From Cellulomonas sp. KH9 (GTDB taxonomy: Bacteria; Actinomycetota; Actinomycetes; Actinomycetales; Cellulomonadaceae): a stretch of DNA of 64,000 nt. The notes under the pieces are model-generated. The model did no database searches. It worked only from the letters and a program-made list of their open reading frames with translations, and was not told the origin of the DNA. Made by a program: the position numbers and the translations under genes. The stretch covers positions 248,001-312,000 of the forward strand of contig NZ_FOSE01000005.1 in assembly GCF_900114185.1 (NCBI RefSeq), given 5' to 3'. Shown here piece after piece: positions 1 to 8,717 of the stretch. Each line of letters begins with the position of its first letter. Position 1 is the stretch's first letter.

Positions 1-157
1 GGGGGACGCGGCGACGTGGTTGCCGCCCAGCAGCGGCTACCGGTGCGCGTACGCGCTGCGGCAGACCGTGGTGAAGGCCGCGTACGGCCTGTGGGTGACG
101 CAGGCGGAGCACACCGCGCTGACCCGGGCGATCGACCGGTGCGTCGTCGTGGAGTGA
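1..157 (+). CDS. HNH endonuclease-family protein (DUF1524-like), C-terminal end only
   Basis: Only about the last 51 codons are present; the gene starts left of the window and stops at the TGA at 155-157. The peptide contains WLPPSSGYRC, then a VKAAYGLWVT segment and a second Cys near the end. A WLPP-x3-YRC element followed by a short helix and a final Cys closes secreted HNH nucleases of the DUF1524 family in actinobacteria. The catalytic HNH itself is outside the window, so the assignment rests on the tail alone. The gene faces iclR with only 18 bp between their stop codons. Confidence 0.6.
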   Translation, partial: GDAATWLPPSSGYRCAYALRQTVVKAAYGLWVTQAEHTALTRAIDRCVVVE

Positions 158-175
158 CGCACGCCCGGCGTGACG

Positions 176-1036
176 TCAGGCGCCGCGGCGGACTTGGTGG
201 TCCTCCGCGGGTGCGGGGGACGCCTCGCGCGGTCCGATGACGGCACCGCCCAGCCGCCGGGTCACGGCGCGCGCGGCCAGCACGACGGCGCGCGCGTGCT
301 CCTGGACGGCGGCGGCGGGCATCCGCGCGGCGGGCGCGACCAGCGCCAGCGCCCCGACGACACCCCCCGTGTGGTCGAGGACGGGCGCCGCGACGGCACG
401 CAGGTCCGCGTCGAGCTCGCGGTCGTCGACGGCGAAGCCGCGACGGCGGGTGCGCACCAGCTCGGCCCGCAGCTCACCCGGGTCGGTGATGGTGCGGCCC
501 GTGGCGGACGGCAGGCCGGCCGTCACCACACGCTCGACGGTCGCGGCACCGGCGACGGACAGGATCGCCTTGCCGGTCGCGGAGCAGTGCATCGGCACGG
601 TGGACGGGATGCGACCGGGGAACCGTCCGGCGCTGCCGGGGCCGGAGCGGTGCGCGACGAGGCGGACGTGGACGCCGTCCGGCACCGTCAGGACCGCCAG
701 GCAGCCGCTCGCACGGGCCAGGTCGTCGAGCGCGCCGGCGGCGACGGTCTCCACGTCGAGGCTCGAGAGGTACGCGTGCCCCAGGCGCAACGCGCCGGGA
801 CCCAGACGGAACCGTCCGCTGGTGGGGTCGCGGCGCAGCAGCTCGGACTCCAGCAGCGGTGCCGCGAGCCGCAGCACGGTGGACTTGTGGACGCCGAGGC
901 GTCGGCCGATCTCGGCTGCGGTCAGGCCGGCCGGGTCCGTCTCCTGGGCGCACACCTCGAGCAGTGCGAGCGCCCGTCGCAGCGACAACGACTCGTTACG
1001 TCCCGGCCGGGAAGCGACGTCTGCTGTTGTGCTCAC
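176..1036 (-). CDS. IclR-family transcriptional regulator
   Basis: A 286-residue repressor-type protein. An N-terminal winged HTH (about residues 15-70, with AEIGRRLGVHKSTVLRL as the recognition region) is followed by the IclR effector domain, including the conserved stretch CSATGKAILS. The GTG at 1036 is preferred because it gives the usual IclR length; the frame stays open upstream to 1177 but that part has no HTH-like content. No catabolic gene lies next to it in the window, so ligand and target are unknown. Family assignment is firm; regulon is not inferable. Confidence 0.9.
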   Translation of the reverse strand: MSTTADVASRPGRNESLSLRRALALLEVCAQETDPAGLTAAEIGRRLGVHKSTVLRLAAPLLESELLRRDPTSGRFRLGPGALRLGHAYLSSLDVETVAAGALDDLARASGCLAVLTVPDGVHVRLVAHRSGPGSAGRFPGRIPSTVPMHCSATGKAILSVAGAATVERVVTAGLPSATGRTITDPGELRAELVRTRRRGFAVDDRELDADLRAVAAPVLDHTGGVVGALALVAPAARMPAAAVQEHARAVVLAARAVTRRLGGAVIGPREASPAPAEDHQVRRGA

Positions 1037-1142
1037 CGCTTCACTATCCCAGATCCGAGCGGTTGTCCTGCCCTTTGCCCGCGCATTCGGCAGACGCATC
1101 CCGGTCAGATGCGGGCACACCGCCGCACAACGGACGCGCAGG

Positions 1143-1874
1143 TCAGAGCGTTGGCCAGGCTGCGAGGAGCCACGCACCGCCGATCACGAGAAGTGCGACA
1201 CAGAACACCACGAGCACCCCGACCCAGAAAGCCGCGGGCAGGTGCGTGAGACCCGCGAGCAGCCCTGCGTCGGACTGGTCGCGACCACCGCGCCGCCGCA
1301 CCCGCCGCCGCTGCGACTGCATCTCGAGCACCGCGCGCGGTGCACCGAGCAGGAGAAACCACGTGAGCCCGGCGGCGACCACGGTCTGCACCTGCGCCGG
1401 CGCCCAGACGGTCACGACGACGAGGACGGCCCCGCTGACGAGCACCGCCCACAGCCCGTACCAGTTGCGGATCTGCAGCAGCACGAGCACCACCACGACC
1501 AGCAGCAGCCACAGCACCGCCAGCGCGTACCCCCGGGACAGCAGCCACGCGGCCGCCAGGCCCAGCACGGCGGGCCCCGGGTAGCCCGCGGCGACCGTGG
1601 CCACCATCCCGGGGCCGCGGGGGCGCCCCCGGGAGACGGTGAGGCCGGACGTGTCGGAGTGCACCCGGATGCCCGACAGGCGCCGCCCGACCAGTACCGC
1701 GACCCCGGCGTGGGCCGCCTCGTGCACGATCGTCAGGCCGTGACGCAGCAGGTGCCACACGCCCGGCACGGCGAGCGCGACGAGCACGACGAGCGCCACC
1801 ACGGCGACGGTGAGCCGGTCGGGCGCCGGCTGGGGCGTCGTGACCTGCGTCCACAGGTCGGCCAGGCCGCTCAC
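1143..1874 (-). CDS. M50-family (site-2-protease-like) membrane metallopeptidase
   Basis: A 243-residue integral membrane protein with roughly six hydrophobic segments. The zinc motif HEAAH lies at residues 51-55 at the end of a membrane segment, as in M50B-type intramembrane proteases. The GTG start at 1874 overlaps the stop of the upstream DUF2993 gene by 4 bp (GTGA), so the two are translationally coupled. A second conserved metal ligand (the NPDG-like Asp) was not recognised, so proteolytic activity is an inference. The C-terminus is a basic loop followed by a last hydrophobic helix. Confidence 0.8.
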   Translation of the reverse strand: MSGLADLWTQVTTPQPAPDRLTVAVVALVVLVALAVPGVWHLLRHGLTIVHEAAHAGVAVLVGRRLSGIRVHSDTSGLTVSRGRPRGPGMVATVAAGYPGPAVLGLAAAWLLSRGYALAVLWLLLVVVVLVLLQIRNWYGLWAVLVSGAVLVVVTVWAPAQVQTVVAAGLTWFLLLGAPRAVLEMQSQRRRVRRRGGRDQSDAGLLAGLTHLPAAFWVGVLVVFCVALLVIGGAWLLAAWPTL

Positions 1875-2554
1875 CGCGCCTCCTCCAGCACCACGTCGAC
1901 GCCGGTGGCGGTCACCCGCACCCCGTCGGGCACGACCTGCGCGTCCTGCAGCACGATGCCCGGGGGCAGCCCGTCGAGCGGCACCTCGATCCCGACGAGC
2001 CGTTCCGCGAGGTTGCCGGGCAGCTGGTCGAGCCGCAGCGTGCCCGCCCCGAGCGTCACGTCCTGCACGTCGACCAGCAGCCGGCCGTCCTCGACGCGCG
2101 GCACGAGCCCCGCCGTCAGGGTCAGGCCGAGGACCTCGCCGGACGCGCGCAGCGTGCCCCCGTCGACCGTGACGTCGAGGTCCGCCGTGTCCCGCACGAC
2201 CTGCTCGATCGACGCGGTGGGGACGGTCGCGTCGATCCGCAGGTCGCCCACGCGGTACGGGGCCGCCAGGGAGACGTCCGCCGCGTCGACGGTCACGTCG
2301 GTGACGCGCAGGCCGTTGAGCGTCACGGCACCGGCCGCGGCGGTCACGTCGTCGAGCGAGCCCGCCAGCAGCTGGGTGAGGAAGGGGAAGCCGCCGATCC
2401 GGACCTCCGGCGTCCCCTCCACCTGCAGCTCGCGCGTGATCACGTCCGCGACCTGGCCCTCCGCCTCGTCGCGCGCCAGGCCGTCGGCCAGGTAGGCGCC
2501 GCCGACGACGAGTCCGATCGCGACGAACCCCGCGACCGCGGCCCTGGCTCCCAT
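1871..2554 (-). CDS. DUF2993 / LmeA-like lipid-binding protein
   Basis: A 227-residue exported or membrane-anchored protein: N-terminal hydrophobic helix (AAVAGFVAIGLVVGGAYLA), then the DUF2993 body with GGFPFLTQLLAGSLDDV, the hallmark of this family. Actinobacterial LmeA binds phospholipids at the outer face of the membrane and takes part in cell-envelope lipid maturation. The ATG at 2554 is chosen because a GGGGAG Shine-Dalgarno sits 3 nt upstream; an in-frame upstream codon at 2590 has none. It is first in a two-gene unit with the M50 protease. Confidence 0.85.
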   Translation of the reverse strand: MGARAAVAGFVAIGLVVGGAYLADGLARDEAEGQVADVITRELQVEGTPEVRIGGFPFLTQLLAGSLDDVTAAAGAVTLNGLRVTDVTVDAADVSLAAPYRVGDLRIDATVPTASIEQVVRDTADLDVTVDGGTLRASGEVLGLTLTAGLVPRVEDGRLLVDVQDVTLGAGTLRLDQLPGNLAERLVGIEVPLDGLPPGIVLQDAQVVPDGVRVTATGVDVVLEEAR

Positions 2555-2709
2555 GCGCTCCCCGTCCGTCGACGCCGATCCCCGGCACACCGTAGGGGCG
2601 CGGGCGACGTCGCGCGTGCGGAGCCGGGGGCGCGTCGCGGGTGGCCCGCACCCGTGTGGCGCACGTCACAGGTGGTGCCTAGGCTGGTGGCACGTCCGAC
2701 GGAGGCGCG

Positions 2710-3126
2710 ATGACCTGGGCTCTCCTCATCCTCATCTCGGTGGCTCCGACGGTGCTGCTGTGCCTGGTCTGGTCCCTGATCCCCTCGCCGGACGACCCCC
2801 CGCGCTGGCGCGTCGCGCTGGCCGAGCGGCTGGAGGCGCTGGCCGCACGGCTGCGCCGGCGACGCCCCGAGCCGTACGACCCGTTCCTCACGCTGCGGGT
2901 CCAGGAGCGGCTGGGCGCCGTGGCGGACCACGTGCGCGGCCTCGAGGTCGACGAGCGCGCCTTCGCCCGGGCGGAGCGGATCATCGCCTCGCAGCTCGCG
3001 TACGACCAGCTGCTGGCCGAGGCGTGCCGGCTGGCGGGCGTGGAGGTGCGGCCTGCCGCGCTCGGGGACCCGCAGGAGCGGTTCCGCGAGGAGGTCGAGC
3101 TGGCCGCCCGCGGCTGGACGTGGTGA
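2710..3126 (+). CDS. small membrane-anchored protein of unknown function
   Basis: 138 residues with one N-terminal membrane segment (about residues 3-24), followed by a basic stretch (RLRRRRP) and a helical, charged, soluble domain. No family was recognised. A GGAGG ribosome site lies 4 nt before the ATG, and TAGGCT about 26 nt upstream of the ATG could be a -10 box, so expression is likely. It is divergent from the DUF2993 gene and converges on sbcC with an 18-bp gap. The signal orientation would place the soluble part in the cytoplasm (positive-inside rule). Confidence 0.7.
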   Translation: MTWALLILISVAPTVLLCLVWSLIPSPDDPPRWRVALAERLEALAARLRRRRPEPYDPFLTLRVQERLGAVADHVRGLEVDERAFARAERIIASQLAYDQLLAEACRLAGVEVRPAALGDPQERFREEVELAARGWTW

Positions 3127-3144
3127 CGGGACCGTCGCGGCGCG

Positions 3145-6100
3145 TCAGCCCGCCAGGACGGTGAGGGTGCTGGGCCCGCCCGGGGTCGGGCGCACCTCGA
3201 TCCGGTCGGCCACGGCCTGCTTGAGCGCCTCGACGTGGGACACGATCCCGACGACGCGACCTCCCTGCCGCAGCCGCCCGAGCTCGGCGAGCACCTGGTC
3301 GAGCACGTGCGGGTCGAGGGCACCGAAGCCCTCGTCGACGAACAGGGTGCCGAGCTCGACGCCCCCGGCCTCGGCCGTGACGACGTCGGCCATGCCGAGC
3401 GCGAGGCACAGGGACACGTAGAACGTCTCGCCCCCCGACAGGGTGCGCGGGTCGCGCGCACGTTCCGTGCGGTGGTCGACGACGCGCATCGCCAGACCCA
3501 CGGCCCGCGCCCGCACGTCCTCCTTCTCGTCGGAGCGCACCAGCTCGTACCGCCCGTCGGACATGACGGCGAGCCGCTCGTTGGCCGCGGCGACCACGTC
3601 CTCGAACCGCCGGCCCAGCACGTAGGTGGCCAGCGACAGCGCGTGCGCGTTGTCGGAGCCGGTGCCGGACGCGAGGTTCGCCATCCGGGTGACCGGCGCG
3701 GCGGCCGCCACGGCGGCGTCCAGGGCCTCCGCGGCGCGGCGGACGCGGTCGGCGGCGTCACCGGCCGCCTCGGCGCGGGACGCCGCCACGCGCGCCCGAC
3801 CGTCGGCGTCCGTCGCCACCCGGCGGGCGGCGGCCTCGGCGGCGCGGGCACCGGCCACGTCGACGGTCACGTCGTCGGGCAGCGCGGCGACGTCGGGCTC
3901 CGCGAGCGCCGCGGTCACGCGCGCCAGGTCGGCGGTGTGCGTGACGACGCGCCGCTCGAGCTCCGCGAGCTCGGACGGGCGGCACCACGCGTCGCGGGCG
4001 GCGGCGTCCGTGGCGAAGCCGTGCTCGGTCAGGGCGGCGTCCAGCTCCCGGCGGCGGCGGCCCGCGTCGGCGGCGGCCGCGCGCTCGACGTCCAACGCGT
4101 CCAGCAGGTCGACCGCCTGCCGCGCGCGCGCCTCGAGCGCCGCGTGGCGGGCGGCGACGGTCGGATGGCCCGCTCGCGCCTCGACGACCTCGGCCTCGGC
4201 GCGGGCGAGCGCGTCACGCTCCGTCTCGAGCGTGACCTCGGCGGTCCGCACCTGGGCGAGCACCTCGTCCCGCAGGGCCTCGCGGCGTCGGGTGGCCGTG
4301 TCGTGGGCGGTGAGCCGGGCGTCGAGCTCGGCGACCCGCGAGGCCGCGGCGGCGACCTCGGCGACCTCGGCGTCCGCGGTCCGCAGCGCCGCCCCGGCAG
4401 ATGCGGTGTCGTGCTCACCGGTGCGCGCGGCGAGGCCGTCGACCCGCTCGGTGAGCCCTGCGCGCCGTGCGCCGGCCGCCGCGAGCCGGGACTCGGCGTC
4501 GGCTCGGGCCTGCTCGGCCGCCTGCACCTGCTCGGCCGTGACGTGGTCGGCGCCGACGGTCGCCGGGGCGGGGTGCTCGCAGGCGCCGCAGACGGGGCAC
4601 GCGTCCCCGGCCACCAGGCCCGCTGCCAGCTCACCGGCGAGCCCGGCGACCCGGGCGGCCCGCAGGGCGGCCTCGGCACCGACCGCGGCACGGGCGGCCT
4701 CGGCGGCGGCGGCGAGCGCGGCCTCGGCCGTGGCCAGGTCCGCCCGGGCGTCGGCGAGCGCCTGCACGTCGGCGACGAGGGCACGGGCGGCGGTGCGCGC
4801 CGCCTCGGCCGCGTCCGCCCGCCCGGCCTGCGCGCGTGCCGCGTCACGCTCCTGCTCGAGCTCGGCGCGCACCGCCGGACGGTCCGCGAGCCACGCCGTG
4901 GCCGCGTCGACCTCGGCCCGCAGGTCGTCGAGCACGGCCGCGAGGTCACGGACCGCGCGGCGCCGCTCGGTCAGGCCCGCCTCGACGTCGACGGTGCGAC
5001 GCAGCGCCGCGGCCGCGGCGGCCGCGGCGTCGTGCTCGGCCCGCAGGTGGGGCCGCCACGCGCCGAGGGCGTCCTCGCCGAGCGCACCACGCAGGCCGGG
5101 GGCGCCCGGTCCGAGCGTCACCGGGTCGTGGTCCGCCGGGTCGCCGTCCGGCAGGTCGGTCGGCAGCAGGCCGGCGGGCAGCAGGTCGGCGGGCAGCAGG
5201 TCGGCGGGCGCGACGTCCGCGGCCGCCACCAGCGCCTTGGTGGCCGTCGCGTGCGTGGTGCGGGCCTCGTCCCAGCCCGTGAGCAGCGGGCGCACCGCCG
5301 CGGCGGACCGCGCGAGCCCCAGGCGGTGCACGTCGTCGGCGTGCCGGGCGGCGGCGGCGTCGAGCAGGGTGTGCTCGACGCGCAGCGCGTCGCGCCGGGC
5401 CACCAGCGCGGCGGTCGCGCGGGCCTGCTCGTGCGCCGTCTGCGCCGTCTCGCACGCCCCGCGCGCGGTGTCCGCCTCGCGGGTCAGCGCGTCGGCGACG
5501 GCGTCCAGCCCTGCCGTGAGCGTGGCGAGCACCTGGCCGACCGCGGGTGCGACGGGGGTGGCGAGCACCGCCTCGTCGAGCGCGGCGCGGGCCGCGTCCT
5601 GCTCCTGCGGTCCCCCGGCGCACGCGCCGAGCAGGTGCGCGACCGACTCCCCGAGGCGCCCGCGCGCGGTCTCGACGCTGCGGGCGGCCTCGGCGCGCAG
5701 GGCCGCGAGCCGCTGCTGCATCTGCTCGTACACCTGCGTGCCGAAGATCTTCTGCAGCAGCACCCGGCGCTCCTCGCCGGTCGCGCGCAGGAACCGCGCG
5801 AACTCCCCCTGCGGCAGCACCACGGTCTGGACGAACTGCGTGCGGTCCAGCCCCACCACGCGCTGCAGCTCCGCCCCGACCTCGTCCAGGCGCGTACCGA
5901 GCAGCACGCCGACGCCGTCGAGGGCGTCGGGCCCGCCGGACACGTCGGCGTCGGCCGGCAGCCGCCACGCCTTGACGCTCGCCTGCGCTGTCGTGGTGCC
6001 CGTGCCACGGCGCTTGGCGCGCTGGTGGGCGGGGGTGCGGCGCACCCGGTAGATGCCCGCGGGCACCTCGAAGACCAGGTCGACGACGCTCTCGACGTCG

Positions 6101-6318
6101 TCGGCCGCGTACGCGGAGCGCAGCCGCTCGTCCGAGGCGTCGGCGCCGGCGACCTTGCCGTACAGCGCGAAGACGATCGCGTCGATGAGCGTCGACTTGC
6201 CCGCGCCCGTGGGGCCCTCGAGCAGGAACAGCCCGGACGCGCCGAGGGCGTCGAGGTCCACGGTGTGCCGGTCGGCGAACGGGCCGATGGCCTGGACGGT
6301 CAGCGAGCGCAGCCGCAT
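3145..6318 (-). CDS. sbcC: SbcC, ATPase subunit of the SbcCD double-strand-break nuclease
   Basis: 1057 residues. Walker A GPTGAGKST at residues 35-43, long Ala/Arg/Glu-rich coiled coils, a zinc-hook CPVC near residue 573, a second coiled coil, then the ABC signature LSGG and Walker B TLFVDEGFGALD. SbcCD opens hairpins and cleaves blocked DNA ends. The ATG shares one base with the sbcD stop (TGATG), the usual sbcDC order. A low-complexity run (repeated LLPADLLPA-type units, about 5150-5215) interrupts the first coiled coil. Length is normal for the family. Confidence 0.97.
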   Translation of the reverse strand: MRLRSLTVQAIGPFADRHTVDLDALGASGLFLLEGPTGAGKSTLIDAIVFALYGKVAGADASDERLRSAYAADDVESVVDLVFEVPAGIYRVRRTPAHQRAKRRGTGTTTAQASVKAWRLPADADVSGGPDALDGVGVLLGTRLDEVGAELQRVVGLDRTQFVQTVVLPQGEFARFLRATGEERRVLLQKIFGTQVYEQMQQRLAALRAEAARSVETARGRLGESVAHLLGACAGGPQEQDAARAALDEAVLATPVAPAVGQVLATLTAGLDAVADALTREADTARGACETAQTAHEQARATAALVARRDALRVEHTLLDAAAARHADDVHRLGLARSAAAVRPLLTGWDEARTTHATATKALVAAADVAPADLLPADLLPAGLLPTDLPDGDPADHDPVTLGPGAPGLRGALGEDALGAWRPHLRAEHDAAAAAAAALRRTVDVEAGLTERRRAVRDLAAVLDDLRAEVDAATAWLADRPAVRAELEQERDAARAQAGRADAAEAARTAARALVADVQALADARADLATAEAALAAAAEAARAAVGAEAALRAARVAGLAGELAAGLVAGDACPVCGACEHPAPATVGADHVTAEQVQAAEQARADAESRLAAAGARRAGLTERVDGLAARTGEHDTASAGAALRTADAEVAEVAAAASRVAELDARLTAHDTATRRREALRDEVLAQVRTAEVTLETERDALARAEAEVVEARAGHPTVAARHAALEARARQAVDLLDALDVERAAAADAGRRRRELDAALTEHGFATDAAARDAWCRPSELAELERRVVTHTADLARVTAALAEPDVAALPDDVTVDVAGARAAEAAARRVATDADGRARVAASRAEAAGDAADRVRRAAEALDAAVAAAAPVTRMANLASGTGSDNAHALSLATYVLGRRFEDVVAAANERLAVMSDGRYELVRSDEKEDVRARAVGLAMRVVDHRTERARDPRTLSGGETFYVSLCLALGMADVVTAEAGGVELGTLFVDEGFGALDPHVLDQVLAELGRLRQGGRVVGIVSHVEALKQAVADRIEVRPTPGGPSTLTVLAG

Positions 6319-7487
6319 CAGGCGCTCCGCTCCGCGGCGGCGACGTGCTCGTGGGCGGCGCGCAGCACCGCACGCTCCGCGGCCGTGGGCCGGGCGCCGG
6401 TGACGTGCGCGACGAAGTCCGCGGCGACCTCGACCGGGTCGGCGGCGGCCGTCACCAGCACGGGCCGCGCACGCTCCTCGTCGGGCCGCGCCGGCCGGTG
6501 CTGCACCACGAGCGCGTGCGGGAACCGCTCGCGGACACGGCGGAACAGGTCGGCGGGGCGCGCGTCGTCGGTCACCGTCACCCGCACCCAGTCCCCGACG
6601 TGCGGTTCACCGGCGGCGCCGAGCAGGTCGTCGAGCGGGCCTGTCACGTCGCTCAGGCGGCGGGGCACCGGCGCGGGCACGAGCGTCGTGACGGGCACCG
6701 CACCGGACAGGTCCACCAGCACGGAGGACTTCGTGTGGTGCTGCTCGGAGAACGAGTACGCGAGGGGCGAGCCGGAGTACCGCAGCACGGCGCCGTCCGG
6801 GCCGTTGACGACCTGGGGGCCGTGCAGGTGGCCCAGCGCGACGTAGTCGGCGCCGGCGAACACGTCGGCGGGCACGTGGTCGACGCCGCCGACGCGGATG
6901 TCCCGTTCCGACTCGCTGGCCCGGCCGCCCACGACGAACGCGTGCGCGGCCACCACGACGCGGGGCCGCCCCGCGCTGCGCCGGGACGCCGCGTCGGCCC
7001 GCACGCGCGCCATCGCGGCGGACGTCACCGCCTCGTGCGAGCGCGGGAGCAGCGTGCGGGTGCCCGCCGCGTCGACCGGTGCGAGCTCGGCCCGGCACAC
7101 GTCCGGGTCGAGGTACGGCAGCCCGTAGACGAGCACGTCGCCCACCTCGACCGGCTCGGCCAGCGACGCGACGCGGGTGCGCAGCCGCACCCGCTCGCGC
7201 ATCAGCCGGGACCCGAAGCCGAGCCGGGTCGCGGAGTCGTGGTTGCCCGACGTCACGACGACGGTGGTGTGCTCCGCGAGCCGCGCGAGGGTGTCCGACA
7301 GCAGGGTCACCGCCTCCACGGGCGGGATGGCCCGGTCGTACACGTCACCCGCGACCACGACCGCGTCGACCCGCTCCGCACGCACCACGTCGACCAGGTG
7401 GTCCAGGTACGCGGCCTGGTGGTCGAGCAGGTCGACCCCGTGCAGGGATCGCCCCAGGTGCCAGTCCGACGTGTGCAGCAACCGCAT
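6318..7487 (-). CDS. sbcD: SbcD, exonuclease subunit of SbcCD
   Basis: 389 residues of the Mre11/SbcD metallophosphoesterase family. Metal-binding motifs are visible in order: TSDWHLG near residue 7, GDVYDR, SGNHD and GHLHG. A C-terminal capping domain follows. The ATG at 7487 is chosen because the conserved RLLHTSDWHLG begins at residue 2; the frame stays open to 7568 only through a repeat array. A TACGTT hexamer ends 6 nt upstream, which fits a leaderless transcript. It is co-transcribed with sbcC through a 1-nt overlap. Confidence 0.96.
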   Translation of the reverse strand: MRLLHTSDWHLGRSLHGVDLLDHQAAYLDHLVDVVRAERVDAVVVAGDVYDRAIPPVEAVTLLSDTLARLAEHTTVVVTSGNHDSATRLGFGSRLMRERVRLRTRVASLAEPVEVGDVLVYGLPYLDPDVCRAELAPVDAAGTRTLLPRSHEAVTSAAMARVRADAASRRSAGRPRVVVAAHAFVVGGRASESERDIRVGGVDHVPADVFAGADYVALGHLHGPQVVNGPDGAVLRYSGSPLAYSFSEQHHTKSSVLVDLSGAVPVTTLVPAPVPRRLSDVTGPLDDLLGAAGEPHVGDWVRVTVTDDARPADLFRRVRERFPHALVVQHRPARPDEERARPVLVTAAADPVEVAADFVAHVTGARPTAAERAVLRAAHEHVAAAERSA

Positions 7488-7532
7488 GCCCGGAACGTAA
7501 CCGAGCGGTCCGACATCGCCGCGGTCGACCCG

Positions 7533-7597
7533 CGGCCGCACCTCACACGTCGTGCGGCCGCACCTCACACGTCGTGCGGCCGCACCTCACACGTCGT
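7533..7597. repeat. three tandem copies of a 22-bp unit
   Basis: Copies start at 7533, 7555 and 7577, each reading CGGCCGCACCTCACACGTCG plus TG; the last copy differs at its end. Each contains the 10-bp palindrome TGCGGCCGCA or part of it. The third copy supplies the stop codon and last codons of the STAS gene (minus strand), so the array looks like duplication of that gene's 3' end into the spacer before sbcD. Confidence 0.9.
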
Positions 7598-7940
7598 CCG
7601 GGATCGCCTCTCCGAGACCGACCATGTCGAGCAGCTCGCGCAGCACGCGGTGCGGGTCGTGCAGGGTCAGGTCGACCCCGGCCTCGGACGCGGCCAGGTG
7701 CAGCTGCAGGACGAACGCCACCCCCGACGAGTCGACGAACGTCGCCTCGCTGGCGTCGACCAGCAGCGGCAGCCCGCTCATCAGCGCGATGCCCATCGAG
7801 GCGGAGGCCGACTCGCGCAGCGACGCGTCGATCTCCCCGACCAGGCACACGACGGCACGTCCGCCACGGTGCTCGACGCGGATCTCGTGGTCCGTCGGGT
7901 CGGGGGTGCTCTCGAGTGCCGCGCTGGTCAGCTCGGTCAT
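7587..7940 (-). CDS. STAS-domain protein (anti-sigma-factor antagonist type)
   Basis: 117 residues forming a single STAS domain (SpoIIAA/RsbV type). The segment ATFVDSSGVAF at about residues 67-76 holds the serine (S71) that is phosphorylated by a partner anti-sigma kinase in this family. No kinase, phosphatase or sigma gene is adjacent, so the partner is elsewhere. A GAGGAG ribosome site lies about 11 nt before the ATG. The last codons and stop lie inside the third copy of a 22-bp tandem repeat. Confidence 0.9.
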   Translation of the reverse strand: MTELTSAALESTPDPTDHEIRVEHRGGRAVVCLVGEIDASLRESASASMGIALMSGLPLLVDASEATFVDSSGVAFVLQLHLAASEAGVDLTLHDPHRVLRELLDMVGLGEAIPDDV

Positions 7941-8156
7941 GGGCGTTCGTGCTCCTCGTGCCTCGGGTCGGTACGTCGTCGGACCGGGGTGCGACGGGCG
8001 GGAGAACGGTACCCACCGCCGCCCACACGGCGCAGCGGGAGCACGCCTCGCTGTCCCCCAACGCGACCGGACCGGCCGGTGTTCCCTGGGCCCGACCCAC
8101 CCCGGTCCGGACTTGACCGAACCTTGACCTGGGCGGGGAGACGTCAGCCGCCGACG

Positions 8157-8675
8157 TCAGCCGCCGTCGCTGACGTCCGCGACCGTGGCACCCAGCGCGC
8201 GCACCAGGTCGTCGGTCGCGAGCTCGATCCCGACGCCGTGGCCGCCGCCGCCGATCGACACGCGCCGCCCCGCCGCACGCCGGTCCACGACCACGGGCCA
8301 CGTGCGGGTGGTGCCGAACGGGGTGATGGTGCCGCGCTCGAAGCCCGTGACGTCCTTGGCCACGGCGGCGTCCGGCATGGACAGCCGCGAGACGCCGAGC
8401 AGGGCACGCAGCCGCGGCCAGGAGATCTGGCGGTCGCCGGGCAGCAGCACCAGCAGGTAGTCGTCCTCGCCGCGCCGCACGACGATCGTCTTGACCAGGT
8501 CGGCGGGCTCGATGCCGCGGGCTGCGGCGGCCTCCACGAGGGAGCCCACGCGCCCGTGCCGCGTGCGGACGTAGGGGATGCCGGCGGCGTCCAGCGCCTG
8601 CACCGTGCGCCGCTCGCCGTCGGTCCGCAGCTCGGTGTCGGGGGCCGCGGTGGGGCCGGGGGTCGCGTCGCTCAC
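8157..8675 (-). CDS. YbaK/EbsC-family aminoacyl-tRNA deacylase
   Basis: 172 residues of the YbaK/ProX editing fold. Conserved elements include DLVKTIVVR with the family lysine, the SRLSMPDAAVAKDVTG segment and a C-terminal ISIGGG-type loop (RVSIGGGGHGVGIE). Such proteins hydrolyse mischarged aminoacyl-tRNA, commonly Cys-tRNA(Pro). It starts with GTG, with TACCGT ending 6 nt upstream, the leaderless pattern seen elsewhere here. It stands alone; the specific tRNA substrate cannot be read from sequence. Confidence 0.9.
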   Translation of the reverse strand: MSDATPGPTAAPDTELRTDGERRTVQALDAAGIPYVRTRHGRVGSLVEAAAARGIEPADLVKTIVVRRGEDDYLLVLLPGDRQISWPRLRALLGVSRLSMPDAAVAKDVTGFERGTITPFGTTRTWPVVVDRRAAGRRVSIGGGGHGVGIELATDDLVRALGATVADVSDGG

Positions 8676-8717
8676 GTGCCCACGGTAGCGACGCGGGCGC
8701 GACCGGTCCGGGCGGCG

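Noticed and set aside
7533-7597. Possible short CRISPR array
   Set aside because: The 22-bp units are directly adjacent with no spacers, and no cas genes are in the window.
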